A stretch of DNA of 64,000 nt from Macrococcoides caseolyticum (GTDB lineage: Bacteria; Bacillota; Bacilli; Staphylococcales; Staphylococcaceae), in assembly GCF_021366795.1 (NCBI RefSeq), contig NZ_JAHCPS010000006.1, positions 1-64,000 of the forward strand. The letters run 5' to 3'. The translations under genes and the position numbers were made by a program. Positions 16,912 to 29,230 of this stretch are shown piece by piece; within the stretch, counting starts at the first letter, position 1, and every line of letters starts with the position of its first letter. Under the pieces are notes generated by a model. That model saw nothing but the letters and a program-made list of their open reading frames with translations, made no database searches and was not told the origin of the DNA.

Positions 16912-18387
16912 TTATAAATTGTCTTCTTTATATTGATAAGGATTTTCGCCCCATGTTTCAACTGAAGATAGATCTGTTTTCACTTGTTTCGTCTTAAACA
17001 CAGGATTTAAGCCTCGTCGACGTTGTTTGCCATAATCATTTGCAACTTCAAACACGACATGGGCTAATCCAATAATTGCAGTAATATTTAATATGGCCAT
17101 TAATCCCATGAATAAATCTGCTGTTGACCATACGGTCTCAACTTTAATCACAGCACCAAGGAAAACCATGGCAACAACAAGTAATCTAAATATAAACATA
17201 ACAATTTTATTCGTCGTTAAGTATTCAATATTTGATTGGCCATAATAATAATTCCCAAGTACAGAAGAATATGCAAATAAGAATACCGCAATTGTTAAGA
17301 ATACACCGCCAAATGAACCAATATGACTGCTTAAAGCAGCTTGTGTCACTTCTATACCCTGTGGTGCTTTCTCCCCATATTCTAATCCACTATATAATAA
17401 AATCATAATTGCAGTCGCAGTACACACGAGCATCGTATCAAAGAATACACCTAGTGACTGTATTAATCCTTGTTTAACAGGATGACTGACAGCGGCTGTT
17501 GCTGCAGCATTCGGTGCAGACCCCATTCCTGCTTCATTGGAGAATAATCCACGTTTAATCCCTTGCATTATCGTAAATCCTAATGCACCTCCAAATGCTG
17601 GCTCTAAACCAAACGCACCTTTAATAATTTGAATAATCATGGGGATTACGTCACCAATATGTATAATTAATACAAACATAACGATTCCAATATATAATAT
17701 TGCCATAATTGGAACGATCGCTGTAGAAACATTCGCTATCCAGCGCACACCACCGAAAATGACTAAAGCTGTAATAAAGGCAAGAAAGATGCCTGTCCAG
17801 AATGGGTCAATTTTATATTGTTCCTTAAAACTTGCGGCGATGGTATTAGATTGCACAGTATTAAATACAAACGCAAAGGATACTGTAATTAATATCGCAA
17901 ATGTCGTACCCAACCATTTTTGTCCTAATCCGTATTCCATATAATATGCTGGTCCGCCGCGAAAACCACCTTTTTCATCTTTAACTTTATAAACTTGAGC
18001 AAGTGTTGCTTCAAAGAATGCACTCGCTGCACCAAAAAATGCAATCACCCACATCCAAAATACTGCGCCTGGGCCCCCTAAAACGATCGCGGTTGCAACA
18101 CCGGCAATATTACCAGTCCCTACTCGACTTGCTGCACTAATCGCAAATGCCTGAAATGATGAAATGCCTTTTTTACCATCTTCTAATGTTTCAGGTTTTT
18201 CACCGATAACTCTAAACATTTCCGGTAACCATCTTAATTGTATGAATTTTGAGCTTAAACTAAAGAAAAATCCTGCTAATAAAAGTAATCCTATTAAAAA
18301 TTCAGTCCATATTAAATCATTACCAGTCGTTACGATGCTTTTAAACCATTCTGGTATCAATGCATCAAAATCAACATTTGAAAACAA
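16912..18387 (-). CDS. alsT: Alanine/glycine:cation symporter AlsT
   Basis: 491 residues of the AGCS family with about ten or eleven membrane helices. Family blocks are visible: GAASAFFEATLAQVYKV, FRGGPAYYMEYGLG, LFSNEAGMGSAPNAAATA. It imports a small neutral amino acid with Na+ or H+. In B. subtilis AlsT is a glutamine transporter, and which substrate applies here is unknown. It sits beside parC as in S. aureus. GGAGGTTT lies before the ATG at 18387. The hydrophilic C-terminal tail is short. Confidence 0.92.
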   Translation of the reverse strand: MFSNVDFDALIPEWFKSIVTTGNDLIWTEFLIGLLLLAGFFFSLSSKFIQLRWLPEMFRVIGEKPETLEDGKKGISSFQAFAISAASRVGTGNIAGVATAIVLGGPGAVFWMWVIAFFGAASAFFEATLAQVYKVKDEKGGFRGGPAYYMEYGLGQKWLGTTFAILITVSFAFVFNTVQSNTIAASFKEQYKIDPFWTGIFLAFITALVIFGGVRWIANVSTAIVPIMAILYIGIVMFVLIIHIGDVIPMIIQIIKGAFGLEPAFGGALGFTIMQGIKRGLFSNEAGMGSAPNAAATAAVSHPVKQGLIQSLGVFFDTMLVCTATAIMILLYSGLEYGEKAPQGIEVTQAALSSHIGSFGGVFLTIAVFLFAYSSVLGNYYYGQSNIEYLTTNKIVMFIFRLLVVAMVFLGAVIKVETVWSTADLFMGLMAILNITAIIGLAHVVFEVANDYGKQRRRGLNPVFKTKQVKTDLSSVETWGENPYQYKEDNL

Positions 18388-18493
18388 GTTTAAAACCTCC
18401 TATTCAATTAAAAATAAAATAACACAAATTTTATTTTACCATAGAAATAGGAGGCTTCAATTTTTATTTTCAAAATATTGCATTCAAATGCAT

Positions 18494-20902
18494 TTATTCA
18501 TTGATACGAAGTGACAAAGTCTTTAGTGTGCCAAATTCATTTTCATCAATAATGAAGCTGCCGTTTGTATATCTATCGGCAACGCGTATATCCTTAGTAT
18601 GTCCTTGATACATTTCACTTTCTGAAGCGATTTCAAATGGTACATCTTCAGTTAAAATGAAACCATTAATGATTTCATGAGGATTTAGTTTCAACTCTTT
18701 AAGTATTAATAATCCTCTGTTAGCACGTTTACTTTCTTCAAATAGGTCAATTTTCATTTTCTTCATTGCACCACGCTGTGTCGCAATGATTAAATAACTC
18801 TCAGGATAAATGATTTCAGTTGCAATAACGACATCATTGTCTTTTAAATTAATTGATTTAACACCTGCTGTTTTAAGTCCTGTATGATTTACTTCTTTTA
18901 AAGAATAATGAAGGGCAAGTCCTTTACGTGTTATCACAAGGATATGTTCTTCTCCACTGATAGCATGCACATTTATCAATTCATCTTGATCTTTTAATTT
19001 CATACAAACAAGCGGTTTAGAGTATCTAGTGACATTAAAATCAGCTAGGATTGATTTTTTAATCATACCATTTTTCGTCGCGAGCATGATACTTTGTGGT
19101 TGATTAAAATCAGTTACATTCATGATATCAATGACATATTCATTTTGAGATAATGGTACAATTTGAGAAATATGAGTACCTAAATCTTTCCATCTCACAT
19201 CAGGTAGTTGATGCACTGGGATATAAAGATAGTGTCCTAGATTCGTAAATACTAATACAACATCCTGAAGATTACTATTGAAATGACGTAATAATCTATC
19301 TCCTTCTTTCACACCTATTTCATATAATCCACTTGCGCCAAAGCTTCGTGTTGAAGTACGCTTAATATAGCCATCTTTCGTAAGACTAACGATTGTTTCT
19401 TCACTTGGTACTAATATCTCTTTAGAAATTTTTATTTCTTCAATTTCATCTTCAATGATGCTTAAACGTGCTTCCTGAAATTCTTTTTGAACCGCTTTTA
19501 ATTCACGTTTCATAACACTTTTTAGTTGTTTGTGATCATTTAATATTTTGTTTAACTGGTCAATTGTATTTTGCAATTCTTCATGTTCTTTTTCCAATTG
19601 TAGAATGTCTGTATTGGTTAAACGGTATAATTGTAACATGACGATTGCTTCAGCCTGAGCATCAGTAAATTCAAATTTCACTTTAAGATTTTCTTTAGCA
19701 TCACTTTTATTTTTTGATGCACGAATCGTTTCAATCACTTCGTCTAAAATGGAAAGTGCTTTGATTAAGCCTTCTACAATATGCATGCGCTTTTTTGCCT
19801 GATCTAATTCAAAACGGCTACGGCGCAAAATAACGTCCTGTTGATGCTTTATATAACTCTTAAGTATACCTTTTACGCCAAGTAATGCAGGTCTTCTATC
19901 ACTAATTGCAACCATATTAAAGTTATATGCAATTTGCAAATCTGTATTTTTATAAAGGTAATTAAGTATACCTTCTGCATTCGCATCTTTCTTTAATTCA
20001 ACTGCAATCCTTAAACCGTTACGATCTGTTTCATCTCTTACTTCAACAATACCTTCTATCTTTTTATCAGCTCTTGACTCATCAATTCTCTTCACTAAAT
20101 TACTTTTATTCACTTCAAAAGGAATTTCAGTGATGACAATCTCTTCACGACCTCCACGGAGTTTTTCAATTGCCACTTTACCACGAACAATCGCTTTGCC
20201 TTTACCGGTTTCATATGCTTGTTTAATCCCTTCTCGCCCTTGAATAATACCACCTGTTGGAAAATCCGGGCCAGGCATAACTGACATTATTTCTTCTGTT
20301 GAAACGTCTGGTTGATCAATAATAAGGAGGGTTGCATCAATTACCTCACTTAAATTATGCGGAGGTATATCTGTTGCATAACCGGCAGAAATACCGGTAG
20401 AACCATTAACAAGTAAGTTCGGATAATTTGCAGGTAAAACCATCGGCTCCATTGTTGTATCGTCAAAGTTCTGGACCCAGTCAACCGTATCCTGATTAAT
20501 ATTACGTAACAATACACTTGCTAACTTTGATAACTTTGCCTCCGTATAACGCATTGCAGCAGGAGGGTCATTATCAATACTACCATTGTTACCATGCATC
20601 TCAACTAATACATGACGCAACTTCCAATCCTGACTCATACGAACCATCGCATCATAAACTGACGTATCACCATGCGGATGATAATTTCCGATAACATTCC
20701 CGACAGTTTTTGCACTTTTTCTGAAATTTTTATCATATGTATTGCCTTCAGCATGCATAGCAAACAAAATACGTCTTTGAACTGGTTTTAAGCCATCTCG
20801 AACATCAGGAATAGCACGATCCTGGATGATATACTTACTATATCGGCCAAAACGATCGCCAATGACATCTTCTAAAGGTAAGCTTTGAATATTTTCTATC
20901 AT
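18494..20902 (-). CDS. parC: DNA topoisomerase IV subunit A
   Basis: 802 residues, near the 800 of staphylococcal GrlA. The breakage-reunion domain occupies about 1-490, with catalytic Tyr119 in AAMRYTEAK. Blade motifs of the C-terminal beta-pinwheel follow. The quinolone-determining region reads [13 protein letters not shown]: position 80 is Thr and 84 is Asp, against Ser80 and Glu84 in S. aureus. The start overlaps the parE stop by four bases (ATGA), so translation is coupled. It decatenates replicated chromosomes together with ParE. Confidence 0.97.
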   Translation of the reverse strand: MIENIQSLPLEDVIGDRFGRYSKYIIQDRAIPDVRDGLKPVQRRILFAMHAEGNTYDKNFRKSAKTVGNVIGNYHPHGDTSVYDAMVRMSQDWKLRHVLVEMHGNNGSIDNDPPAAMRYTEAKLSKLASVLLRNINQDTVDWVQNFDDTTMEPMVLPANYPNLLVNGSTGISAGYATDIPPHNLSEVIDATLLIIDQPDVSTEEIMSVMPGPDFPTGGIIQGREGIKQAYETGKGKAIVRGKVAIEKLRGGREEIVITEIPFEVNKSNLVKRIDESRADKKIEGIVEVRDETDRNGLRIAVELKKDANAEGILNYLYKNTDLQIAYNFNMVAISDRRPALLGVKGILKSYIKHQQDVILRRSRFELDQAKKRMHIVEGLIKALSILDEVIETIRASKNKSDAKENLKVKFEFTDAQAEAIVMLQLYRLTNTDILQLEKEHEELQNTIDQLNKILNDHKQLKSVMKRELKAVQKEFQEARLSIIEDEIEEIKISKEILVPSEETIVSLTKDGYIKRTSTRSFGASGLYEIGVKEGDRLLRHFNSNLQDVVLVFTNLGHYLYIPVHQLPDVRWKDLGTHISQIVPLSQNEYVIDIMNVTDFNQPQSIMLATKNGMIKKSILADFNVTRYSKPLVCMKLKDQDELINVHAISGEEHILVITRKGLALHYSLKEVNHTGLKTAGVKSINLKDNDVVIATEIIYPESYLIIATQRGAMKKMKIDLFEESKRANRGLLILKELKLNPHEIINGFILTEDVPFEIASESEMYQGHTKDIRVADRYTNGSFIIDENEFGTLKTLSLRINE

Positions 20903-22917
20903 TTCATTTGACCTCCTTTAGATAAATCTACATCTTCCATAATTGAAATATCTTCTTCTTCAGCAATTAATAATTCATCACTTTCTAATATACTTGCATC
21001 TTCCTGCATACCAAACTCAACATTTTGTTCAATCCAGTCACGTCTTGGTTCAACTTTATCACCCATTAAAGTAGAAACGCGTTTCGCACTGCGTAGCTCA
21101 TCATCAATTTCAACACGGATTAAAGTACGTGTATCAGGATTCATCGTCGTATCCCACAGTTGATCAGCATTCATTTCACCGAGACCTTTATAACGTTGCA
21201 GGATAAATCCTTTACCGACTTTTTTCTGTACCTCTTTTAATTCATCATCTGTCCAGGCATATTCAATGACTTCATTTTTACCCTTCCCTTTTGAAACCTT
21301 ATATAATGGCGGCAATGCAATATAAACTTTACCTGCTTCAATCAATGGTCTCATGTATTTAAAGAAGAAAGTAAGTAATAAAACTTGAATATGGGCACCA
21401 TCCGTATCCGCATCTGTCATAATGATCACTTTATTGTAGTTACTATCTTCAACTTTAAAATCATTACCTACGCCTGCACCTATTGTGTGAATAATGGTAC
21501 TGATTTCTTCATTTTTAAGGATATCTTCCAGTTTAGCTTTTTCTGTATTAATCACTTTCCCACGTAATGGCAGTATCGCTTGGAACTTACGATCACGTCC
21601 AAGTTTTGCTGAACCTCCTGCAGAGTCCCCTTCGACTAAATACAATTCATTTTTTTCAGTATTTTTACTTTGTGCAGGCGTTAGCTTACCAGATAACAGG
21701 GTTTCTTTACGTTTATTTTTCTTTCCGTTTCTCGCTTCTTCTCTAGCTTTTCTTGCAGCATCTCTTGCTTGTGCTGCTTTCACTGCTTTTTTAACAAGAA
21801 CTTGACTCAGTTTTCCATTCTCTTCAAAGTAAAAAGGTAACTGTTCAGCTAAGATAGAATCCACTGCACTTCTTGCTTCACTCGTCCCTAATTTTGATTT
21901 CGTCTGACCTTCAAATTGTAATAAATGTTCAGGAATCTTAACTGAGATGATGGCAGTCATACCTTCACGTATGTCGTTTCCATCTAAATTTTTATCTTTT
22001 TGTTTTAATTCACCAATCTTACGTGCATACTCATTAAAGACTCTCGTCATTGCAGTTTTCATACCCACTTCATGTGTACCGCCGTCTTTAGTACGCACAT
22101 TATTGACAAATGAAAGTATCGTCTCAGAATACTGGTCGTTATATTGAAATGCAACTTCCACCTCTATTTCATTCGACGTCCCTGCAAAAAAAGCAACCTC
22201 GTGCAATGTGTCTTTACCTTCATTGACAAATTTAACAAAATCGCTTAAACCATCTTCAAAATAAAATGTGTCATGACGTTCTGGTACAACACGATGGTCT
22301 GTAATTGAAATTTTTAAATCCTTTAGTAAAAATGCGGATTCACGTAAACGCTCACTTAATGTATCATAATTGTATTTTGTTGTTTGTTTAAAGATAGATG
22401 GATCCGGTTTAAACGTTACACTTGTACCTGTACGTTTAGATGTTCCAATTTCTTCAAGTGTCGTGACAGGTACACCACCATTTTCAAAACGCTGTTTAAA
22501 AATCTTTCCATTATTATGAATTGTCACTTCTAACCATTCACTTAACGCATTCACTACAGAAGCACCAACACCGTGAAGGCCTCCAGTTGTCTTATAACCA
22601 CCCTGACCAAATTTACCACCTGCATGAAGAACGGTAAAAATAACTTCCGGCGTTGGTTTACCTGTTTTATGTAAACCAGTCGGCATACCACGACCATTAT
22701 CTGTGACCGTTACAGAATCATCTTCATTCAAAATAACATCTATTGAATTACCATGACCATTTAACGCTTCATCTATTGAATTATCTAATATTTCATATAC
22801 AAGATGGTGTAGACCTCTCGTATCAGTAGAACCGATATACATCCCAGGACGTTTTCGAACGGCCTCCAGACCTTCAAGTACTTGTATCGATTCATCGTTA
22901 TATTGATTCTTCGACAA
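20899..22917 (-). CDS. parE: DNA topoisomerase IV subunit B
   Basis: I choose TTG at 22915-22917 because AGGGGG lies six to seven bases before it and the product then begins like other ParE proteins. This gives 672 residues. An ATG 48 bases upstream would extend it but has no ribosome site. The GHKL ATPase domain has [13 protein letters not shown] and [11 protein letters not shown]. The TOPRIM domain has [12 protein letters not shown] and DADTDGAHI. It powers strand passage by ATP hydrolysis. It forms an operon with parC, overlapping by four bases. Confidence 0.96.
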   Translation of the reverse strand: MSKNQYNDESIQVLEGLEAVRKRPGMYIGSTDTRGLHHLVYEILDNSIDEALNGHGNSIDVILNEDDSVTVTDNGRGMPTGLHKTGKPTPEVIFTVLHAGGKFGQGGYKTTGGLHGVGASVVNALSEWLEVTIHNNGKIFKQRFENGGVPVTTLEEIGTSKRTGTSVTFKPDPSIFKQTTKYNYDTLSERLRESAFLLKDLKISITDHRVVPERHDTFYFEDGLSDFVKFVNEGKDTLHEVAFFAGTSNEIEVEVAFQYNDQYSETILSFVNNVRTKDGGTHEVGMKTAMTRVFNEYARKIGELKQKDKNLDGNDIREGMTAIISVKIPEHLLQFEGQTKSKLGTSEARSAVDSILAEQLPFYFEENGKLSQVLVKKAVKAAQARDAARKAREEARNGKKNKRKETLLSGKLTPAQSKNTEKNELYLVEGDSAGGSAKLGRDRKFQAILPLRGKVINTEKAKLEDILKNEEISTIIHTIGAGVGNDFKVEDSNYNKVIIMTDADTDGAHIQVLLLTFFFKYMRPLIEAGKVYIALPPLYKVSKGKGKNEVIEYAWTDDELKEVQKKVGKGFILQRYKGLGEMNADQLWDTTMNPDTRTLIRVEIDDELRSAKRVSTLMGDKVEPRRDWIEQNVEFGMQEDASILESDELLIAEEEDISIMEDVDLSKGGQMK

Positions 22918-23238
22918 AACATGACCCCCTACAAACATACGTTCGTTAATTTTATTCACATTCATTATTTTATCGAATACTTAATATTTTGCAAGTAATT
23001 ATACAGTGTTTCATTTTATATCACACGTCAAAAGTTTACATAATATTATTATCGTTTTAATGAAATGCTATCTATTTAACTTTATCATAAACATATCAAA
23101 AACGGTATTGCCTGAGGTTTATAAAATTAAATAGATAAAGTTATTTATAATATATTTTATAATTACATTGAATAAGCTATAATTAAAGTATCATTTTATG
23201 GATTACTATTAATACCTGCTAATATAAGGAGAGATATA
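22918..23238. other. Intergenic region between divergent parE and plsY
   Basis: About 320 AT-rich bases. A TATAAT at 23178-23183 fits the plsY -10. CTATTTAA...TTAAATAG and ACTTTATC...GATAAAGT pairs (about 23070-23140) can form alternative hairpins. I see no reading frame with a ribosome site and no named regulatory motif. Confidence 0.4.
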
Positions 23239-23835
23239 ATGTACATTGCTTTAATGCTTCTAATCGCCTACCTACTCGGAAGTATCCCTACTGGACTCAT
23301 TATCGGACGCTTATTTTATAATATAGATATTAGGCAACATGGTAGTGGTAACTTAGGTGCCACGAATACCTTTAGAATATTAGGAAAAAATGCCGGCATA
23401 TTTGTAACTGTATTTGATGTACTAAAAGGTACTTTTTCAGCTTGTCTACCAATGCTTTTTAATCAAGATGTACATCCTATTATTATCGGTTTAGCGGCCG
23501 TTCTCGGCCATGTTTATCCAATTTATTTAAAATTTAAAGGCGGTAAAGCGGTCGCGACAAGTGCTGGTGTTATTTTAGGTACTAATCCTGTTTTATTTGC
23601 CATCATCGCTGTCATTTTCTTTACATTACTCTTCACAACAAAGATGGTCTCATTAACGAGTATATTAACGAGTATTGCTAATTTTGTAGGTGCTCTATTC
23701 TTTGATGATAAGATATTAATGATAATTTCAGGTCTGATTATGATTGTCATTATCCAGAGACATCATTCAAATATTAAACGAATATTAAACGGCACTGAAG
23801 CGAAAATCAGCTTCAATAAAAAAACAGGTCAATGA
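23239..23835 (+). CDS. plsY: Glycerol-3-phosphate acyltransferase PlsY
   Basis: 198 residues, membrane protein. It has the PlsY motifs GSIPTGLIIGRLF, GSGNLGATNTFR, KGGKAVATSAGV and GHVYPIYLKFKGG. It transfers acyl groups from acyl-phosphate to glycerol-3-phosphate, the first step of phospholipid synthesis in Gram-positives. AAGGAGAG precedes the ATG. It is divergent from parE, as in S. aureus, and ends at a compact hairpin. Confidence 0.95.
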   Translation: MYIALMLLIAYLLGSIPTGLIIGRLFYNIDIRQHGSGNLGATNTFRILGKNAGIFVTVFDVLKGTFSACLPMLFNQDVHPIIIGLAAVLGHVYPIYLKFKGGKAVATSAGVILGTNPVLFAIIAVIFFTLLFTTKMVSLTSILTSIANFVGALFFDDKILMIISGLIMIVIIQRHHSNIKRILNGTEAKISFNKKTGQ

Positions 23836-23847
23836 CCTGTTTTTTTA
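23819..23847 (+). terminator. Terminator after plsY
   Basis: AAAACAGGTC pairs with GACCTGTTTT across three bases and a T-tract follows. The plsY stop lies in the stem. Confidence 0.85.
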
Positions 23848-23864
23848 TTGAAACAATTTATATT

Positions 23865-24287
23865 TTACGATTGCTCTACGAGTGAAAGATACTTTTCATG
23901 CCATGCTGGATAATAACGATCGAGCCTGAGTGGTTTATCTGTCCCTTTTTTAATAACAACATGCGTTGTTTGTCCTGTTGCAGCAATTTCTCCGTTTTCC
24001 TTTCTCACTTCATATGCATATACTGTTTTTAATTTTGAATAACTATGAAGCCATGTTTTTACTGTTACTTTTTCAGGATACGTCACCGACTTCTTATATT
24101 TCACAGCAACATCTAGTACAGGTGAAATGATTTGGTCTTTCTCCATATCTGCATATCGAAAGCCAGCTTTTTCAATAAAATCAGTACGGGCAACTTCAAA
24201 CCATACTAAATAGTTCGCATGATAAACAACATCCATTTTATCTGTTTCTGCATAACGTACTTCTATTTCTTTTTCTGTATAATACAT
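23865..24287 (-). CDS. Acyl-CoA thioesterase, hot-dog fold (YbgC/FadM-like)
   Basis: 140 residues. The N terminus EIEVRYAETDKMDVVYHANYL carries the 4HBT signature (YAETDKMDVVYHANY), with the catalytic Asp and the following aromatic and His residues. It should cleave an acyl-CoA thioester in the cytosol. The substrate is not apparent. Position beside acnA and plsY is the staphylococcal arrangement. AAGGTGACG precedes ATG 24287. Confidence 0.85.
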   Translation of the reverse strand: MYYTEKEIEVRYAETDKMDVVYHANYLVWFEVARTDFIEKAGFRYADMEKDQIISPVLDVAVKYKKSVTYPEKVTVKTWLHSYSKLKTVYAYEVRKENGEIAATGQTTHVVIKKGTDKPLRLDRYYPAWHEKYLSLVEQS

Positions 24288-24387
24288 ATCGTCACCTTCT
24301 TATTCTTAATAAACTTATTGTATCAAAATTTAGTACTTGCTACTAATAATCGATACAACTTCTCATTTATAACACATAAAAAAAAAC

Positions 24388-24427
24388 AAACTTTCCTATA
24401 ATCATAGCACGATTTATAGGAAAGTTT
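24388..24427 (-). terminator. Terminator after acnA
   Basis: AAACTTTCCTATA pairs perfectly with TATAGGAAAGTTT across a 14-base loop, 43 bases past the aconitase stop. Confidence 0.75.
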
Positions 24428-24469
24428 ATCTTTTTACTTAAGGCTGAACAGAAGTGAGACAACCTTTTT

Positions 24470-27178
24470 TTATTGTGTTAATTTATCTCGTAATACCATT
24501 TGAAGGATACCACCGTGACGATAGTAATCTAATTCAACTTCTGAATCAAAACGCGCTAATGCATTAAATTCAACAATTGTACCGTCTGTTTTTACTGCTG
24601 TAACTTTTACTTCATCGCGTGGTTTAATGCCTTCGTTGATTTCTACTGAGAATGTTTCTGAGCCAACTAAACCTAATTTATCAGCTGAATCGCCTTTTAA
24701 GAATTGTAATGGTAATACACCCATCATCACTAAGTTAGAACGGTGAATACGCTCATAACTTTGGGCGATAACTGTTTTAACGCCTAATAGGTTTGTACCT
24801 TTTGCCGCCCAGTCACGACTTGATCCCATACCATAGTCATTGCCAGCTAAGACAACTAATCCTTTTCCGTCTGCTTGATATTTCATACAAGCATCAAAAA
24901 TTGGCATTACTTCGCCTGTTGGCCAATAAGTCGTAAATCCACCTTCTGTACCTGGTGCGATTTGGTTTTTAATGCGGATATTTGCGAATGTTCCACGCAT
25001 CATGACTTCGTGGTTACCACGACGTGAACCGTATGAGTTAAAGTCACGAATTTCTACACCATTTTCACGTAAGTATTTCCCTGCTGGTGTATCTTTTCCG
25101 ATTGCACCTGCTGGAGATATATGGTCAGTTGTTACTGAATCACCAAATTTACCCATTACCGCTAAATCTTTAAGTGGTGCAATGCTTCCAGGTTCAGCAG
25201 ATAATCCTTGGAAGAATGTTGGGTTTTGAATATAAGTTGAATTTGGATCAAAATCATATAGTGGCTGATCTGTTGATTCAATTTGGTTCCATAATGGATT
25301 GGATTCAAATACTGATTCATATTCCTTGCGGAATAATTCTGGTGTAACAACACTGTGAACAGCATCTTTAACTTCATCAATTGTTGGCCAAATGTCTTTT
25401 AAGTATACATCTGTTCCATCTTGTGAACGTCCAATTGGGTCGTTTTGTAAGTCAATATCAACCGTTCCAGCTAATGCATAAGCAACAACAAGTTGAGGTG
25501 AAGCGAGATAGTTTGCTTTCACTAATGGATGAATACGTCCTTCAAAGTTACGGTTACCTGATAAAACAGAAGTTACTAATAAATCTTCTTTCGTAATCGC
25601 TTCTTCAATTTCAGGTAATAATGGACCTGAGTTACCGATACATGTTGTACATCCGTACCCAACAGTATTAAATCCTAGTTTATCTAAGTATTCTTGTAAA
25701 CCAGATGCTTCTAAGTAACCTGTTACAACTTTAGAACCTGGTGCAAGTGATGTTTTAACGAAAGCGGGTACGACTAAACCTTTTTCAACCGCTTTCTTCG
25801 CAACTAAACCAGCACCTAACATAACATATGGATTAGATGTATTCGTACAAGATGTAATCGCAGCAATCGCAATATCTCCTGTTTTCATTTCTACTGCTTT
25901 GCCATCATTAAATTCAACTTTAGCGCGTTTATCAAACTCAGCTTTATCAAGTCCATGACCTTGGTTACCTGCTTTAGCCGTAACAGACTTCACAAATTCT
26001 TCTTTCATATCACTTAGTTTAATTAAATCTTGTGGACGCTTAGGACCTGATAAAGATGCTTCGATTGTTGACAAGTCTAAATCTACTTGATCTGTATACG
26101 TAGGATCTGGCTTATCTGTAGTAAAGAACATATCGTTTTTCACTAAATATTCTTTAACAACAGCGATGTGGTCTTCTTCACGACCTGTTAAACGCATGTA
26201 GTTTAACGCTTCATCATCAACTGGGAAGAAGCCACATGTTGCACCGTACTCAGGTGCCATGTTTGCAATTGTTGCACGATCAGCAAGTGGTAAATTCACA
26301 ACACCAGGACCAAAGAATTCAACAAATTTACCTACTACACCTTTTTTACGTAATTCTTGCGTTACACGTAAAGCTAAGTCTGTTGCTGTTGCGCCCTCTG
26401 GTAATTCACCAGTAAGTTTCACACCGATTACTTCCGGTACTGGGAAGTATGAAGGTTGACCGAGCATACCAGCCTCAGCTTCAATACCACCAACACCCCA
26501 TCCAAGTACGCCGATACCGTTAATCATCGTTGTATGTGAATCCGTCCCAACTAATGTATCTGGGAATGCAACTTGTTCTCCGTCAATGTCACGAACATGA
26601 ACAACATTCGCTAAATATTCTAAGTTAACTTGATGCACAATACCTGTTGCAGGTGGTACAGCACGGTAGTTATCAAATGCTTTAGTTGCCCAATTTAAGA
26701 ATTGATAACGTTCTTTGTTACGTGCAAATTCTAATTCCATATTTCGGTTTAATGCCGTTTCATTACCATACGTATCCACTTGAACAGAATGGTCAATTAC
26801 TAAATCGACAGGTACTTCTGGATTAATTTTAGTAACGTCGCCCCCAACATCATCCATTGCTTTACGCAGTGATGCCAAGTCTACGACTGCAGGAACTCCT
26901 GTGAAGTCTTGTAGGATAACACGAGATGGTTTGAAAGGCACTTCTGCATTCGGATCATTTTTTTTGCCCCATTTAACTAAATGTTTAATATGATCTTCGT
27001 TAATCACGCGCCCATCATATTGACGTAATACGGATTCTAATAATACGCGAATTGAGTAAGGTAAGTTATTAATTTGACCTAAACCTAAAGATTCTAAAGA
27101 TTTCAAGCTGTAAAATGTGTACGTCTTGCCGTTTAATTCAAATGTTTGCTTTGATGCTTGTTGTAAATTTGAATTCAT
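24470..27178 (-). CDS. acnA: Aconitate hydratase
   Basis: 902 residues, the usual length of bacterial AcnA. [4Fe-4S] ligands are in [11 protein letters not shown] and [11 protein letters not shown]. Other family blocks: [37 protein letters not shown] and [19 protein letters not shown]. It interconverts citrate and isocitrate in the TCA cycle and, as in other Firmicutes, may bind RNA when the cluster is lost. A GGGGGAACG ribosome site precedes ATG 27178. Transcribed alone. Confidence 0.97.
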   Translation of the reverse strand: MNSNLQQASKQTFELNGKTYTFYSLKSLESLGLGQINNLPYSIRVLLESVLRQYDGRVINEDHIKHLVKWGKKNDPNAEVPFKPSRVILQDFTGVPAVVDLASLRKAMDDVGGDVTKINPEVPVDLVIDHSVQVDTYGNETALNRNMELEFARNKERYQFLNWATKAFDNYRAVPPATGIVHQVNLEYLANVVHVRDIDGEQVAFPDTLVGTDSHTTMINGIGVLGWGVGGIEAEAGMLGQPSYFPVPEVIGVKLTGELPEGATATDLALRVTQELRKKGVVGKFVEFFGPGVVNLPLADRATIANMAPEYGATCGFFPVDDEALNYMRLTGREEDHIAVVKEYLVKNDMFFTTDKPDPTYTDQVDLDLSTIEASLSGPKRPQDLIKLSDMKEEFVKSVTAKAGNQGHGLDKAEFDKRAKVEFNDGKAVEMKTGDIAIAAITSCTNTSNPYVMLGAGLVAKKAVEKGLVVPAFVKTSLAPGSKVVTGYLEASGLQEYLDKLGFNTVGYGCTTCIGNSGPLLPEIEEAITKEDLLVTSVLSGNRNFEGRIHPLVKANYLASPQLVVAYALAGTVDIDLQNDPIGRSQDGTDVYLKDIWPTIDEVKDAVHSVVTPELFRKEYESVFESNPLWNQIESTDQPLYDFDPNSTYIQNPTFFQGLSAEPGSIAPLKDLAVMGKFGDSVTTDHISPAGAIGKDTPAGKYLRENGVEIRDFNSYGSRRGNHEVMMRGTFANIRIKNQIAPGTEGGFTTYWPTGEVMPIFDACMKYQADGKGLVVLAGNDYGMGSSRDWAAKGTNLLGVKTVIAQSYERIHRSNLVMMGVLPLQFLKGDSADKLGLVGSETFSVEINEGIKPRDEVKVTAVKTDGTIVEFNALARFDSEVELDYYRHGGILQMVLRDKLTQ

Positions 27179-27325
27179 GCTCGTTCCCCCTATTTTTTAT
27201 TATTGCCTTAACGTCTTTATTTTAATACAAATATGAATAAGAAGTAAATATTATCACATTCCAAATAAGCTATACCTTACTATAAGTTTTTCTTATCATA
27301 AAATAAAAGCGCACTACTTTTGTGT

Positions 27326-27354
27326 AAAAAAATACCCCAGGCAAAACGCCTGAG
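27326..27354 (-). terminator. Weak terminator after the BCCT transporter gene
   Basis: On the minus strand CAGGC-gtttt-GCCTG with flanking pairs, followed by GGTATTTTTTT. The stem is short. Confidence 0.55.
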
Positions 27355-27365
27355 ATAGTGTTAAA

Positions 27366-28919
27366 TTATTCATTAGGATGTATTGTATGTTCTGTTTGCT
27401 TTGTTCTAAACTTTTTATCCGGTCTTAATGTTAATCCAAGTCGCATTCTTTCTTTATTTCCGTCTTGATAAACTGAAATTAACATTAAGATAAGTACAAA
27501 CGAGAATGGGAAAGCTGCAATAATTGCTGCACTTTGTAACGCTGTAAGTCCACCTGCATAAATTAAAACAAGTGCAATAAGAGACTGAGCTATTCCCCAT
27601 ATAACTTTAATATAATTAGCAGGTTCTAATGAACCATTTGTTGATTGCATACCAAGTACAAATGTGGCTGAATCTGCAGAAGTAATAAAGAAAGTACAAA
27701 TTAATGCAAGTGCAATGATTGATAATCCTAAAGCCATAGGTAAATGTTCGAAAATCGCAAATAATTGTGTTTCTACAACCATATCACCAATCTTCGGAAA
27801 ATCTTTAAATACTTCAATGCCGGTTACGCCAAAAACACTAAACCACAATGCACTAATAATCGTAGGTACTAATAATACACCAATTAAAAACTCTCTAATT
27901 GTACGTCCTTTTGATACTCTGGCTATAAATATACCAACAAATGGACTCCAGCTCATCCACCAGCCCCAGTAATAAATTGTCCAGCTATTCATCCATTTAT
28001 GTTTATTTTCATTTAATGGTGCAACGTCAAAGCTCATACTTAAGAAATTTTGAAGTAAATTCCCAATTGACGTTGAAAACATATTTAAAATTAAAATCGT
28101 TGGGCCTAAAAATAATACAGCAATTAATAATATTGAAGCAATAGCAATATTTGCATTACTTAAAATTTGAATACCTTTTGATAATCCACTCCAGGCACTT
28201 ATCAGGAATAATATTGTAACGATGATAACAATAATGAGTTTGATGTAGAATGTATTTGGCACATTAAATAAATAGTGTAAACCACCATTGATCTGCTGAG
28301 CACCCATTCCTAATGAAACTGCAACCCCTACTACAGTTGCAAATACTGCAAGTACATCAATGATCGTTCCGATAAATCCATCTACTTTGTTACCTAAGAC
28401 GGGTCTTAAAGTTTTAGAAATTAAACCTGCTTCACCTTTTCTAAATTGGGCATAAGCTAATCCTAGCGCAACGACACCATAAGTTGCCCAGGCATGAAAT
28501 CCCCAATGGAAAAATGTATAGCGAAATGCATCTTTCATTGCCTCATCTGTTTCAGGCTTTGCTTCAGGTGTAGTAATGAAATGACTAAGTGGTTCAGCTG
28601 CACCATAGAATACTAGACCAATCCCCATACCGGCACTAAATAACATTGCAAACCAAGAAATCGTACTAAATTCCGGTTTATCTTTGGGACGACCGAGTTT
28701 CAATTTCCCGATTGGGCTTAAGATTAAAAATAAACATGTGAAAACAAAAATGGAAGTAATCATAACGTAATACCAGCCAAAATAATTTGAAATCCACTGG
28801 TTGATATGGCCTGTCACTTCACTAAATTGCTTTGGTACCAAGACACCAAGTAAAACTGTAATAGCAACTAATGATAAAGCAATGTAAAATACAGGTGTTA
28901 ACTTTTTACCTTCTTTCAT
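27366..28919 (-). CDS. BCCT-family betaine/carnitine/choline-type transporter
   Basis: 517 residues from the ATG at 28919 (GAGAGGAG eight bases upstream); an upstream in-frame start lacks a ribosome site. Twelve membrane helices are expected. Family blocks include FSAGMGIGLVFYGAAEPLSH, FHWGFHAWATYG and the Trp-rich WTIYYWGWWMSWSPFVG. It likely imports an osmoprotectant with Na+ or H+, as OpuD of related bacteria does. The gene lies between acnA and mscL: an uptake system next to an emergency osmotic release valve. Confidence 0.9.
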   Translation of the reverse strand: MKEGKKLTPVFYIALSLVAITVLLGVLVPKQFSEVTGHINQWISNYFGWYYVMITSIFVFTCLFLILSPIGKLKLGRPKDKPEFSTISWFAMLFSAGMGIGLVFYGAAEPLSHFITTPEAKPETDEAMKDAFRYTFFHWGFHAWATYGVVALGLAYAQFRKGEAGLISKTLRPVLGNKVDGFIGTIIDVLAVFATVVGVAVSLGMGAQQINGGLHYLFNVPNTFYIKLIIVIIVTILFLISAWSGLSKGIQILSNANIAIASILLIAVLFLGPTILILNMFSTSIGNLLQNFLSMSFDVAPLNENKHKWMNSWTIYYWGWWMSWSPFVGIFIARVSKGRTIREFLIGVLLVPTIISALWFSVFGVTGIEVFKDFPKIGDMVVETQLFAIFEHLPMALGLSIIALALICTFFITSADSATFVLGMQSTNGSLEPANYIKVIWGIAQSLIALVLIYAGGLTALQSAAIIAAFPFSFVLILMLISVYQDGNKERMRLGLTLRPDKKFRTKQTEHTIHPNE

Positions 28920-29230
28920 GTAATAACTCCTCTCATAATATATTAAAAACAGTCTATAGTATAACAAAGTGAAAAATTTATTTCAAATAAACACGTTTAA
29001 TTTTATATTTATACTGAATTTAAGAGGTTTTATGCATATACAAAATCATAAAAATTAAGAAATAATATATCAACTTCATGCATTTAAAAGATAAAAGTAG
29101 CATTATTAAAAATATAATAAAATCGTAAACAATTTAAATTCTATTTTATTTAAATATTTCATTTTAAATATTACGTTGCTTTTTCACATAGTAACGTGTA
29201 AAATGGAATTATTACAGGAGGTGACTATAC
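28920..29230 (+). promoter_or_regulatory. Intergenic region with the mscL promoter
   Basis: About 310 AT-rich bases. TTGCTT at 29176-29181 and TAAAAT at 29199-29204, 17 bases apart, form a likely mscL promoter. ACAGGAGGTGAC is the ribosome site. The rest contains poly-A/T stretches and no frame with a ribosome site. Confidence 0.5.

Noticed and set aside
9000-28100. Several plus-strand reading frames of 60-120 codons opposite mprF, ptsG, alsT, parE, acnA and the BCCT gene
   Set aside because: They lie antisense to strongly conserved genes, lack ribosome sites and have shadow-type composition.
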